Source: Armatimonadota bacterium
Lineage (GTDB): Bacteria; Armatimonadota; Hebobacteria; CAIYQO01
NCBI GenBank assembly: GCA_029553475.1
Contig: JAKPKV010000068.1
Coordinates: forward strand, 1 to 53,725
Direction: 5' to 3'
Length of the DNA: 53,725 nt
Below, piece after piece: positions 7,434 to 15,696 of this stretch. The translations under genes and the position numbers were made by a program. Position 1 is the first letter of the stretch, and every line of letters begins with the position of its first letter. The notes beneath the pieces are model-generated. The model saw only the letters and a list, made by a program, of their open reading frames with translations, searched no databases and was not told where the DNA came from.

Positions 7434-10400
7434 ATGGTGCGTGTCTTTGCCGTGTCCCTGTTGTGTGTGCTCGGTATTGCGGCCTGTGCCGGTCAACGCC
7501 AGCTTGTGCTGAAAGAATGGATTGGTCGCGATTGGCCGCGCACGCTGCTACATTATGACCTAACCTGCGCGCCGGGTGAGTTCCGTCCTGGTCAGGTGGA
7601 GGTTATCAACCAGGATGATCAGGCTGTGTCGAGCCAGCTTGTCGTCCTCGCCACGCACCAGGACGGCTCTATCGCTCGCTGCCGACTGAGCTTTTACGCC
7701 GAGTTGCCGGAAGGCGACAGCCGCGCCTTCATCGCACGTTCCACGAGGAACCCCGCCGTCTTCCCGGCGGGGGTAACGGCGATACCGAAACACGGCGTGC
7801 TGGAAGTGACCAGCGCTTCCACCGGCGTGCGCCTCCCCGCGCCAGGCGGGGAGGCGTTTACGCAGCCCGTCGAGCCCTCCGCCGTGCCCGCGCCGATTCT
7901 CGGCTATCGCCTTTCAACTGGCCAGTGGGCGGGTAAAGGCTGGCTGGAGAGCGACCGCAAAGTGGCAGGCTGGTCGCAAACCGTCGTCGCCGATGGACCG
8001 CTGTATATGGAGTATGCCTACGAGGTGCGCTATGCCCCGGAAGGTTACTATCGGGTCCGTGTGCGGGTGGAAGCGGAAGAGCCGCTGGTGTACGTGGCGG
8101 AAGAATACGATATGCGCGCTGCCACGCGCGGCAAGGACTTCTTCGTGCTGACGCTGGACGAGGGATGGCATCCCGACACCGCGCTCTGGGCCTGTGACCG
8201 TCTGCCGGCCGGCAAGCAAGTGCGCGTGCGCGACCGCCGCGTCGAGCACGATACCTGCGTGTGGAAAGAGACGCTGGATTTCACCGCCGACCGCCGCCAC
8301 TCGCAACTATATCCCACCGGCGACTGGGGCGGCAAGGCGCAGTGGTACGGCGTTTTTGCTGAGCAAGGCGATGCCGCATCGCCATTCGTCGGCGTGATGA
8401 CGCAGCATACCGGCGCCTGGCGTTTGCCGGATCAATCCCTGTCGGAATTCCGCTGGACGAAAGACGGCACGGTGCTGGCCCGATTCCGCACCTCCATCCA
8501 CCTGAACGGCGTGCCGCAAAACCCGTTCTCCACCGCGGAGATTGACCCAAGCCTGCCACAGACGCTGGGACGGCGCATGTGGGCGCTGGTGCTGGGTCCG
8601 CGCCCGGGGATGATGCCGGATGGCAAAACGCTGGACTACACCAGGCTTGACGGGTGGCGTGGCTACCAGGGATTCATCAACCTTGATGATTACAAAGACT
8701 GGGTGCTCACCTGGGACGAGCAACCACTGCCGCGGCCGCGCGCCTTGACAACCCCCGAGCTCTTGGCACGGTTGAAAGCGAATCTCGACCGCTGTCCGGG
8801 CAAGGCGCAGATCGAACACTTTTCCCTCATCACGGGTGACGTGAAAACAGCGGAGACGGAAGCGGCCCAGGCGCTTGCCGGGTTGGCGGGGCGCCTGCGC
8901 AGTCTGGACTTTTTCTGCACGCATTACCGCCAGACACAGATGGATTACGATCCGGTCTTTTACGCTGACAGCGCGCTCGCCTGCGCTGCACTGCCGGCGG
9001 AGACGCGGCAGGCCGTTCGCGCGCGCGTCGCGGCGATGTGCTACATGCTGACCAGCGCGGATTTCATCCCGCGCGGCGCGGGCACCCACATGGGCAATCC
9101 GAATATGGCGATCAATCGCTATATGGGCATGCCGATGTATGCGCAGATCATTGCCGACCACCCGCTGGCGAAAGCATGGCTCGACGATGCGTATGTGTAC
9201 ACGAAGTGGAAAACGTCGTATAACGTGACTTCGGCCGGCGGTACCTTCCGCGAGAACCCCGGCTATGCCACGTATGGACCGAGCATGTTCATCGGCTCCG
9301 CCGCCCTCGCGCTGCGCAACGCCGGGTATGACATCGCCTCTTTTACGCCATTGAAAGAGTGGGGATTGTATTTTGAAGCGATTGATACGCCGCCGACCAC
9401 TCCGCGTGGGCAGTATCGCCAGTGGATTGTCGCTTGGCTCAACGGGAAGAAGGTGCGCGTGCTGCCCGGCTTCGGCAACGGCGCGGACGTGGCCGGCGGT
9501 CAATTGTACCTGATGCTCGCGAACCTGACGGCGAAGTCTGATCCAGCCTTCGCGTCGCGCATGATGGCGAACTGGCAGGAGGCCGGCGCCCATCAAGGCA
9601 GCGCGGATTCCAACAGTCCGGTGTCCTGGTTCTGGTGGAATCCCGATGTGGAGCCCGCGCCGGCGAAGCGTACGGACCATCTGCTCACCGGCTTCGGCGG
9701 CATCCTGCGCGACCACGCCGACAGTCCGGAGGAAACCTACGTGGCGTTGCGCCAGGGGTATACGCAGAGCCACTGGAACCCCGACCAGGGCACCTTCGTG
9801 CTCTATGCCCGCGGCGCCTGCATCGCGCCGCCGACGGGGTGGGGGTATTCCGGCACGCAGGGCATCTGCCACGACTCGCGCATCTGCTTTGGCGAACCGC
9901 TGGCGGATCATGAACACGGTCGCGTAGATACGAACATCGAGGATTACGGTTTCACGCCATCGGTCGGCTATCTGCTGGGACGGCAGACGTTTCTGCGGCG
10001 ATGGGATCCGACAAAGACGCTGAAAAACGACTTCGACTGGAGCCGCCAGGTGGTGATGCTGCGCTCGGGGACGGTTACCACGCCCACCTACGTGGTAGTG
10101 CGGGACAGCACGCAGGGTGACTGCCCGCTGCAGAGCTGGTGGTATCAGTGGCTGACCGCGAAGCAGGAGAACGTCTCGCTCATTCCCGGCGGCGTGCATG
10201 TGAAGCTGGCGGATGGCGCGCTGTGCAATATCTACTTCGTGGCTCCGCAGAACCCGCGGGTGACGATCAAAGGCACGAAGGTGGGGGGATTCACGGAAGA
10301 CTACACCCAGATTAGTCTTTCACAGGGTGCGAACCAGGGCTACCTCACGGTCTTCTACCCGTATAAAGAAGGCGAGCCGCTGCCACGGCAGATTGAGCGA

Positions 10401-11195
10401 TTGGGGGAGGGGATCATCAAAGTGACCACCGCCGCCTCCACCGATTACGTCTTCTGCGCGGTGGAGAAACCGGTGACGTACAAAGACGACATCGTCAGCA
10501 TCAATGCCTTTGCCGGCGCGGTGCGTATCTATCCGGACCGGGTGGTGCTGGTGAACGCCTCGGGACTGGACGGCACGGTCGGCTACCGCGGCGTCATTGC
10601 CAGCGGTACGGGGCCATTTGAGCGCGAAACCCTCGTGAATCCGACGAAGCCGGAGCGATTCAGTTATCCGTCGCCGCGCGAGTTTGCCGAACCGATGGGC
10701 ACGCCGAAGTCGTTCCTCTCCGCGTCACGGCCGGTACTGGAAGGATGGATAGAGAAGGCCACGGCGAAGACGACATACGTGGGCTGGACGGGGAGCGGCC
10801 GCATTGGCGATACGGATTTCTACGTCATCGCCGAGGCGCCATTTTCCGCCACGCATGAAGCGGGAAACATCACGATCACGACTGATGGCCGACGCCGCAT
10901 GCTGCAGATGCCCATCCCGGAGGATATTGTGCCGGCCAACCTGCTGCCGCCGAAGGATAGCCTGCCGGAGGATTTTAAACTGAACTGGTCGGTGGGCGGC
11001 TGGATTAACTGGCCGTGGGCGGTAGACGTGAAGATAGACGGCATCCCCTACCAGGGCGGCTGGTACGACGGCCTGATGACGGTGGGCGTGCCGGAAGGCC
11101 GGCACGTCATCGAGATCACCCCGTACACCAATCCGCCGGTGTGGACGGAGAATGCGTATACGCGCCTGCTGCCGGCGCCGGCGGTGAAGAGGTGA
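7434..11195 (+). CDS. Very large secreted protein, possible polysaccharide-lyase-like, paralogue of 43484-46882
   Basis: The 1253-aa protein starts with a signal peptide whose IAAC at residues 16-19 could be a lipobox, so it may be a lipoprotein. I do not recognise a named domain with certainty. The order resembles alpha-barrel plus beta-sandwich polysaccharide lyases of the heparinase II/III type: an N-terminal beta region, a helical centre with HMGNPNM, then GFGNG, GFGGILRDHADSPEETYVAL and a long beta-rich C-terminus. The same landmarks in the same order occur in the second large protein of the window (HLGNPNM, AFGNGSW, GFGAILRGGLPVKEEAWVAF). The start has a GGAGG site. A role in glycan breakdown fits the many carbohydrate genes nearby but is inference. 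Confidence 0.6.
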   Translation: MVRVFAVSLLCVLGIAACAGQRQLVLKEWIGRDWPRTLLHYDLTCAPGEFRPGQVEVINQDDQAVSSQLVVLATHQDGSIARCRLSFYAELPEGDSRAFIARSTRNPAVFPAGVTAIPKHGVLEVTSASTGVRLPAPGGEAFTQPVEPSAVPAPILGYRLSTGQWAGKGWLESDRKVAGWSQTVVADGPLYMEYAYEVRYAPEGYYRVRVRVEAEEPLVYVAEEYDMRAATRGKDFFVLTLDEGWHPDTALWACDRLPAGKQVRVRDRRVEHDTCVWKETLDFTADRRHSQLYPTGDWGGKAQWYGVFAEQGDAASPFVGVMTQHTGAWRLPDQSLSEFRWTKDGTVLARFRTSIHLNGVPQNPFSTAEIDPSLPQTLGRRMWALVLGPRPGMMPDGKTLDYTRLDGWRGYQGFINLDDYKDWVLTWDEQPLPRPRALTTPELLARLKANLDRCPGKAQIEHFSLITGDVKTAETEAAQALAGLAGRLRSLDFFCTHYRQTQMDYDPVFYADSALACAALPAETRQAVRARVAAMCYMLTSADFIPRGAGTHMGNPNMAINRYMGMPMYAQIIADHPLAKAWLDDAYVYTKWKTSYNVTSAGGTFRENPGYATYGPSMFIGSAALALRNAGYDIASFTPLKEWGLYFEAIDTPPTTPRGQYRQWIVAWLNGKKVRVLPGFGNGADVAGGQLYLMLANLTAKSDPAFASRMMANWQEAGAHQGSADSNSPVSWFWWNPDVEPAPAKRTDHLLTGFGGILRDHADSPEETYVALRQGYTQSHWNPDQGTFVLYARGACIAPPTGWGYSGTQGICHDSRICFGEPLADHEHGRVDTNIEDYGFTPSVGYLLGRQTFLRRWDPTKTLKNDFDWSRQVVMLRSGTVTTPTYVVVRDSTQGDCPLQSWWYQWLTAKQENVSLIPGGVHVKLADGALCNIYFVAPQNPRVTIKGTKVGGFTEDYTQISLSQGANQGYLTVFYPYKEGEPLPRQIERLGEGIIKVTTAASTDYVFCAVEKPVTYKDDIVSINAFAGAVRIYPDRVVLVNASGLDGTVGYRGVIASGTGPFERETLVNPTKPERFSYPSPREFAEPMGTPKSFLSASRPVLEGWIEKATAKTTYVGWTGSGRIGDTDFYVIAEAPFSATHEAGNITITTDGRRRMLQMPIPEDIVPANLLPPKDSLPEDFKLNWSVGGWINWPWAVDVKIDGIPYQGGWYDGLMTVGVPEGRHVIEITPYTNPPVWTENAYTRLLPAPAVKR

Positions 11196-11228
11196 AGGGG
11201 GGCAGGCGATTCGCCTGCCCCCCTTCAC
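11192..11228. terminator. Bidirectional hairpin between convergent genes
   Basis: A perfect 18-bp inverted repeat (GTGAAGGGGGGCAGGCGA and its complement) with a 1-nt centre spans the stop of the large secreted protein and ends about 20 bp from the stop of the zinc-ribbon gene. The position between convergent genes suggests a two-way terminator, although no long T run is present. Confidence 0.65.
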
Positions 11229-11248
11229 GGTGGTGCTCGATCAGACGC

Positions 11249-12250
11249 TTACCTTCCGCCGCCGAGCCACTGGATGAGGAGATGGTTGTCGCTGAAGCCT
11301 GTCCAGATGACGCCGGCGAGAATGAGCACCAGCAGGAGGGTTTTCCCCAGGTCCTGTCCGACCAGACTCCCGAGGGCGGTGGGCTCGCGGGAGAGGTAGG
11401 CGGTGGCGGCGTAATATTCATCGCCGATGATGGTATAGTCGCAGGAGACGACGAAGAAGGGGATTTGCAGCAGCTCCGGCGTGCCGGCGACCTGGATGGC
11501 GCCGACCGCCTGGCCGTTTTCCGCCAGGATGAGCGATTCGGCGAAGAACTGCCCGAAGAGGAAGGTGGCCGCCGGGCGCTCGCGGTGCATAATGCCGGTG
11601 ACGCCCGCCGCATAGGCGAACTGGCGTTCGGAGAGATAGCGGATATCGTCAGTGCGGAAAGCTTCCGGCCGGCCTTCCGCGCTGTAGGCTTCGCGGATGA
11701 CTTCCTCCGTCACCGGCAGCATGGTGGGATCGCACACGGGGATGATGAACCGCGTGCCGTAGCGCGCGGCGTGCTTGCCGATATGGCCGGCGACGGCCAG
11801 CGCCTGCAGCGAGACGATGCTGATGCCCGCCAGTCCGCCGGAGAAAACGATGGGACGGCCCATCTCGGTGGCGCGGCCCACCGCTTCGTCAATGGCGTTC
11901 AAGCCGGGGATGCGGCGGATGAACGGCAGGCGGCCGCGTTGGGCGCTGATGATCGTCAACACGACGCTGCCGACGATGACGACGAGGACAACTCCGGTCA
12001 GCGCGTTGGCGTGATCGAGCGCCTTGTTGATGTAGTCGGCGGGATTATCCAGCTTCAAGATCACCGCGCAGGCCGCCACCGCGGCGATGAGCGCAAGGCC
12101 GAGCACCAGCAGGATGCGCTCCTGATGCCGGGTGGCAAAACCGGATTGATCGGTTTGAACCGCCGCAGCTCCGCCGGTGAGCTGGGCGCCGCAGGCCGGG
12201 CACATCGTCGGCGAGCCGGTGAGCTCGGAACCACATTCTGGACATTGCAT
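11249..12250 (-). CDS. Zinc-ribbon membrane protein (DUF6754-like)
   Basis: The 333-aa protein begins with a zinc ribbon (CPECGSELTGSPTMCPACGA, residues 3-22). It then has hydrophobic segments near residues 50-70 and 80-105, a soluble middle containing GRPIVFSGGLAGISIVSLQA and FAYAAGVTGIMHRERPAA, and a last membrane segment (LLLVLILAGVIWTGF). The pattern fits the uncharacterised DUF6754 family as I remember it. It is the last gene of the minus-strand run that starts at DUF2905, with a 42-bp gap to the 115-aa gene. Function unknown; a membrane scaffold role would be a guess. Confidence 0.65.
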   Translation of the reverse strand: MQCPECGSELTGSPTMCPACGAQLTGGAAAVQTDQSGFATRHQERILLVLGLALIAAVAACAVILKLDNPADYINKALDHANALTGVVLVVIVGSVVLTIISAQRGRLPFIRRIPGLNAIDEAVGRATEMGRPIVFSGGLAGISIVSLQALAVAGHIGKHAARYGTRFIIPVCDPTMLPVTEEVIREAYSAEGRPEAFRTDDIRYLSERQFAYAAGVTGIMHRERPAATFLFGQFFAESLILAENGQAVGAIQVAGTPELLQIPFFVVSCDYTIIGDEYYAATAYLSREPTALGSLVGQDLGKTLLLVLILAGVIWTGFSDNHLLIQWLGGGR

Positions 12251-12292
12251 AAGATCGCACCTGATTTGGCGTTTCGCGTTTCGAGTGACGCG

Positions 12293-12640
12293 TCACACGG
12301 AGGGTGTATCGTCTTCATTCGCTGTGCCGCGCGGTTCTCCTGCACGCTCTTCCTCCACCTCTTCAATTCGTTGAATGAGACGCTCAATGAAGGCGCGGCT
12401 GCTGAACAGGTCGGCGTAGCGTTCCAACCGGGACGGTTCGATAAAGCCGCCCAGTATGGGGGTGGCGGCCAGCGCCGCCTGACCGCCGAGAAAGCTGACC
12501 GGCTTGGACGACTCGAGGAAGACGATGGCGGCTGAACCCATGCCTTCGCGCACCACGCGCCGGGCAATCTCGTCAATGATCTCGCCCTCGTCACGCCCCG
12601 CCGGGTCTGTCTGGAACAAGTTTTGGAAGAAACGCAGCAC
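12293..12640 (-). CDS. Small conserved-looking protein of unknown function
   Basis: This is a 115-aa soluble protein with a hydrophobic start (MLRFFQNLFQ), a central GSAAIVFLESSKPVSFLGGQ segment and an acidic, charged C-terminal helix (IQRIEEVEEERA). No motif I can name. It sits 3 bp after the stop of the preceding membrane gene and 42 bp before the zinc-ribbon gene, so the three are almost surely one transcript and perhaps one complex. Confidence 0.6.
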   Translation of the reverse strand: MLRFFQNLFQTDPAGRDEGEIIDEIARRVVREGMGSAAIVFLESSKPVSFLGGQAALAATPILGGFIEPSRLERYADLFSSRAFIERLIQRIEEVEEERAGEPRGTANEDDTPSV

Positions 12641-12643
12641 GGC

Positions 12644-13081
12644 TCACTCCTCGATGATCCGCGGCGAGACGCCGGCGGCTTCCAGCCACGCCCGCACCCG
12701 CGCGAGGACAGCGTCCCGGTCCGCCATGCGCAGGGTGACGCCGCGATACGCTTCCGCCCATCCGCGCGCGGGCAGTGGACTAAGTTTTATCCCGTTGGGG
12801 AAAAGGTAAACGCGGCGCACCTGTGTCCAAGGCAGCACGCGCCAACTGCCAAAATGCCGCGACGACGCCCCCTGCTCGTCCAGCCGATAGGTGACGGGGA
12901 AGAGAAACTCCGCCACCGCGCCGATCAGCAGTACCGCCGCCAGCACCACGAACACCCAGTGCCGGCCGATGGCGTAGACGGCAAATAACCCGAAGAAGAT
13001 CGCCAGCAGGATCAGCACCGCCATGCCGGGCCGCTGTTTCGCGAGGTGGACGGTCCAGGTTGTGGGGTCCGGAGTACTCAT
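12644..13081 (-). CDS. Small membrane protein with PH-like C-terminal domain
   Basis: The 145-aa protein has two adjacent hydrophobic segments (about residues 20-38 and 42-64). A beta-rich domain follows, beginning YRLDEQGASSRHFG, continuing SWRVLPWTQVRRVYLFPNGI and ending in a helix. This resembles bacterial PH-like membrane proteins, in which a WxxVxxV stretch follows two transmembrane helices. Its ATG overlaps the queA stop by 4 bp (ATGA), so translation is probably coupled. Function unknown. Confidence 0.6.
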   Translation of the reverse strand: MSTPDPTTWTVHLAKQRPGMAVLILLAIFFGLFAVYAIGRHWVFVVLAAVLLIGAVAEFLFPVTYRLDEQGASSRHFGSWRVLPWTQVRRVYLFPNGIKLSPLPARGWAEAYRGVTLRMADRDAVLARVRAWLEAAGVSPRIIEE

Positions 13082-14127
13082 ATGATCATCATCGCATCTC
13101 CAAAGGATAAAAAGCGATAGCGCTCCCGGGCCGCTTCCCGGTACGCCCGCAGCACGTTCTCCCGGCCGGCGAAGGCGGCGATGAGGAGGAGGAGGGTGGA
13201 GCGGGGCATGTGGAAATTGGTGAACTGCGCATCCACCAGCCGGAAGTGATAGCCGGGTATCACGAAGAGGCGGGTGGCGCCGGTGGCCGCCGGCAGCGTG
13301 CCGTCCTCGCGAGCCGCGCTCTCCAGCGTGCGGGTGGAGGTGGTGCCAATGGCGATGACGCGTCCGCCGGCGGCCTTCGTCTCGTTCACCAGCTCCGCGG
13401 TCTCTTCCGGCACGCGGTAATACTCCTCGTGCATCTCGTGCTCTTCCACGTCTTCGGTCTGCACCGGCTTGAACGTGCCCAGACCGACGTGAAGGGTGAC
13501 GAAGGCGCGGCGCACGCCCATCGCCGCAAGCTGCTGAAAAGTCGTCTCGGTGAAGTGCAGGCCGGCGGTGGGGGCGGCGCTGGACCCCTCGACGCGAGCG
13601 TAGACCGTTTGGTAGGTCTGTTCACGCTCAGCCGGCGGCGGGCCGTCGGTGACGTAGGGCGGCAGCGGCAGCTCGCCTAACGCATGCAGTAGATCATGCA
13701 CGGCGCGCCCGCCCGCCTTTTCGCCGGGTATCAGACGCACCATGCGCCCGCCGCCATGCGTCTCCCGCAGCACCTCCGCCAGCAGCTCTTCATCGCCGAA
13801 GACGATGTTCGCCCCCGATTTCAGCCGGCGGCCGGGGCGTACCAGCGCTTCCCAGCGGTCGGCGCCGTTCGTCTTCAGCAGCAGCACCTCCGCCGCGCCG
13901 CCGCTGCCCGCCTTGCGTCCGCGCAGGCGCGCGGGGATGACGCGGGTATCATTGAGCACCAGCAGATCGCCGGGGCGCAGGTAGGCCGGAAAATCGCGGA
14001 AGCGCCGGTGCTCGATGGCGCCGGTCTCCCGGTGCAGCACCAGTAAACGCGAGGCATCCCGCGGGATGACGGGATGCTGGGCGATCAGTTCCTCCAGCAG
14101 GTCGTAGTCAAAGTCGGCGATACGCAC
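13078..14127 (-). CDS. queA: S-adenosylmethionine:tRNA ribosyltransferase-isomerase
   Basis: The 349-aa enzyme moves the ribosyl part of SAM to 7-aminomethyl-7-deazaguanine at the tRNA wobble base, the penultimate step of queuosine synthesis. Family motifs are clear: a start of FDYDLLEELIAQHPVIPRD, then GDLLVLNDTRVIPARLRGRK, APTAGLHFTETTFQQL, HVGLGTFKPVQTEDVEEHEM and FHMPRSTLLLLIAAFAG. Length is normal. The DUF2905 gene ends 3 bp upstream and the next gene overlaps by 4 bp, so it is embedded in an operon. Confidence 0.97.
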   Translation of the reverse strand: MRIADFDYDLLEELIAQHPVIPRDASRLLVLHRETGAIEHRRFRDFPAYLRPGDLLVLNDTRVIPARLRGRKAGSGGAAEVLLLKTNGADRWEALVRPGRRLKSGANIVFGDEELLAEVLRETHGGGRMVRLIPGEKAGGRAVHDLLHALGELPLPPYVTDGPPPAEREQTYQTVYARVEGSSAAPTAGLHFTETTFQQLAAMGVRRAFVTLHVGLGTFKPVQTEDVEEHEMHEEYYRVPEETAELVNETKAAGGRVIAIGTTSTRTLESAAREDGTLPAATGATRLFVIPGYHFRLVDAQFTNFHMPRSTLLLLIAAFAGRENVLRAYREAARERYRFLSFGDAMMII

Positions 14128-14130
14128 GCG

Positions 14131-14361
14131 TCAGCGCCCCCTGAAGAGCCACAAGATGAAGTTGAGCAACAGGCTGAGAATGACACTCAGCAATAGCATC
14201 GTCACGATGGGAACGTAGATGGTCGTGCCGTCCCGCTTGATGAGGATATCCCCCGGCAAGCGACCCAGCCCAAGCTTGCCGAGGAACATCGCCAGCAGAC
14301 CAACGACGGCGAGCAGTATCCCGATGACGAGCAGCACCCGGCCGAGAGTGGATAGGTCCAT
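14131..14361 (-). CDS. DUF2905 family small membrane protein
   Basis: The 76-aa protein has two hydrophobic helices around a central LGRLPGDILIKRDGTTIYVP motif, the signature of DUF2905. In many bacteria this gene lies next to queA and ruvB; here it is first in the queA run, 3 bp upstream of it. A TATAAT box (14368-14373, minus strand) lies only 6 bp before the ATG, so the transcript is probably leaderless. Confidence 0.88.
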   Translation of the reverse strand: MDLSTLGRVLLVIGILLAVVGLLAMFLGKLGLGRLPGDILIKRDGTTIYVPIVTMLLLSVILSLLLNFILWLFRGR

Positions 14362-14367
14362 AAGGGT

Positions 14368-14373
14368 ATTATA
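14368..14373 (-). promoter_or_regulatory. -10 box 6 bp before the DUF2905 start
   Basis: TATAAT on the minus strand ends 6 bp before the ATG at 14361. Transcription beginning 6-7 bp after the box would start at the ATG itself. No -35 consensus is seen. Confidence 0.5.
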
Positions 14374-14391
14374 CGCGTTAACGGATATCTT

Positions 14392-14525
14392 GGGCGGGCG
14401 AGCGTCCCCGCGAGCCGACTCCGGGCGGAAGTCTTATCCGTCGTGCTCACGAGATAGTCAATCTATCGAACACGGCATACCATCACTTCCGCCCGGAGTC
14501 AGCTCGCGGGGACGCTCGCCCGCCC
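14392..14525. repeat. 134-bp palindromic repeat (copy B)
   Basis: This begins GGGCGGGCGAGCGTCCCCGC and ends with its complement. Inside are CTCCGGGCGGAA and TTCCGCCCGGAG. It is the inverted relative of copy A at 6381-6517: the reverse complement of B follows A closely over the last 110 bp or so. It fills the gap between the DUF2905 start region and the galK stop. Confidence 0.75.
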
Positions 14526-14529
14526 GCTG

Positions 14530-15696
14530 TCACACGAGATGCTCCAGCTCGACTTCCTCCGCGCCGGCGCTGGCCTGGCACACGTAGATCTGCGGATGGA
14601 GGCCGGTGGCGGTTGTATAGGCGGGACCGACGGCAGCGACGAACGCCTCGGCGTGTTCCTTGGCGACGAGGCTGACGGTGCAGCCGCCGAAGCCGGCGCC
14701 GGTCATGCGCGAGCCGTAGACGCCGGGCTGGCGGCGGGCAATCTCCACCAGCGCATCGAGTTCAGGACAACTCACCGCATAATCGCCGCGCAGGCTGTCG
14801 TGCGATGCGTTGAGCAGGCGGCCGAGTTCAGGCAAATCACCGGCGGCCATCGCCTTCACTGCCTGCAGCACGCGCGCGTTTTCGCTGACGACATGGCGGC
14901 AACGGCGGTAGACGATCTCGGGCAACAGGTCGCGATGCGCCTCCAATTGCGTGGGCAGCACGTCGCGCAAGGCATTGATGCCGGGCAGCACTTTTTCCAG
15001 GATGGCGACGCCCGCTTCGCACTGCTCGCGACGCTCATTGTAGGCGGACTCGACCAACCCCCGGCGGACCCCGGTGTCACCGATGACGATGCGCACGCCG
15101 GCGGGGATGGGATACGGCTGATAGTCCAGTGTGCGGCAGTCAATGAGCAGGGCGTGGCCGGGTTGGCCCAGCACGGAGATGAACTGATCCATGATGCCGC
15201 AGCGATTGCCCACGAACGCGTTTTCCGCGCGCTGGCACAGGCGGGCGATCTCCGGCCCCGGCACGTCATATTCCGCCAGGGTGAGGAAGGCGAGGGCGGC
15301 GGCGACTTCCAGCGCGGCGGAAGAGCTCAGGCCGGAGCCGATGGGCACATCGCCGGCGAAGACGATATCGGCTCCGCGCAGATGATAGTCAGCTTCTTCG
15401 AGGACGTAGCAGACGCCACGCAGGTAATTGCTCCATGATTCAGCGGTATCGTAGCCGATTTCGTCGAGCGAGAAGGCGGAGTAGCCGTCACAATCGAGCG
15501 CGTGGAGGGTCACGTCGCGCGCCCGGCCGGGGCGGGCGGCGAGGAGCACCTCGCGGTCAATGGCGGCGGGCAGCACGAAGCCATCATTGTAATCGGTGTG
15601 CTCGCCGATGAGGTTCACGCGGCCCGGCGCGCGGAACAGGCGGTATTCGCCGTCCAGCTCGGCGCTGATGCGGGTTAGAAAACCTTCGATCTCCAT
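14530..15696 (-). CDS. galK: Galactokinase
   Basis: The 388-aa enzyme phosphorylates D-galactose at C1 in the Leloir pathway. Signatures are present in order: the galactokinase box FRAPGRVNLIGEHTDYNDGF, the GHMP ATP loop DVPIGSGLSSSAALEVAAAL, CGIMDQFISVLG with the catalytic Asp, and SRMTGAGFGGCTVSLV. I prefer the ATG at 15696, which follows a GGGAG site; an ATG at 15711 is also in frame. Either way the gene overlaps the 3' end of tilS by about 20-40 bp. The GH27-like gene elsewhere in the window could supply galactose. Confidence 0.96.
   Translation of the reverse strand: MEIEGFLTRISAELDGEYRLFRAPGRVNLIGEHTDYNDGFVLPAAIDREVLLAARPGRARDVTLHALDCDGYSAFSLDEIGYDTAESWSNYLRGVCYVLEEADYHLRGADIVFAGDVPIGSGLSSSAALEVAAALAFLTLAEYDVPGPEIARLCQRAENAFVGNRCGIMDQFISVLGQPGHALLIDCRTLDYQPYPIPAGVRIVIGDTGVRRGLVESAYNERREQCEAGVAILEKVLPGINALRDVLPTQLEAHRDLLPEIVYRRCRHVVSENARVLQAVKAMAAGDLPELGRLLNASHDSLRGDYAVSCPELDALVEIARRQPGVYGSRMTGAGFGGCTVSLVAKEHAEAFVAAVGPAYTTATGLHPQIYVCQASAGAEEVELEHLV

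Noticed and set aside
11015-12535. A 506-codon plus-strand frame across the zinc-ribbon gene
   Set aside because: It crosses the terminator hairpin and is antisense to two compact operon genes; its composition is that of a shadow frame.
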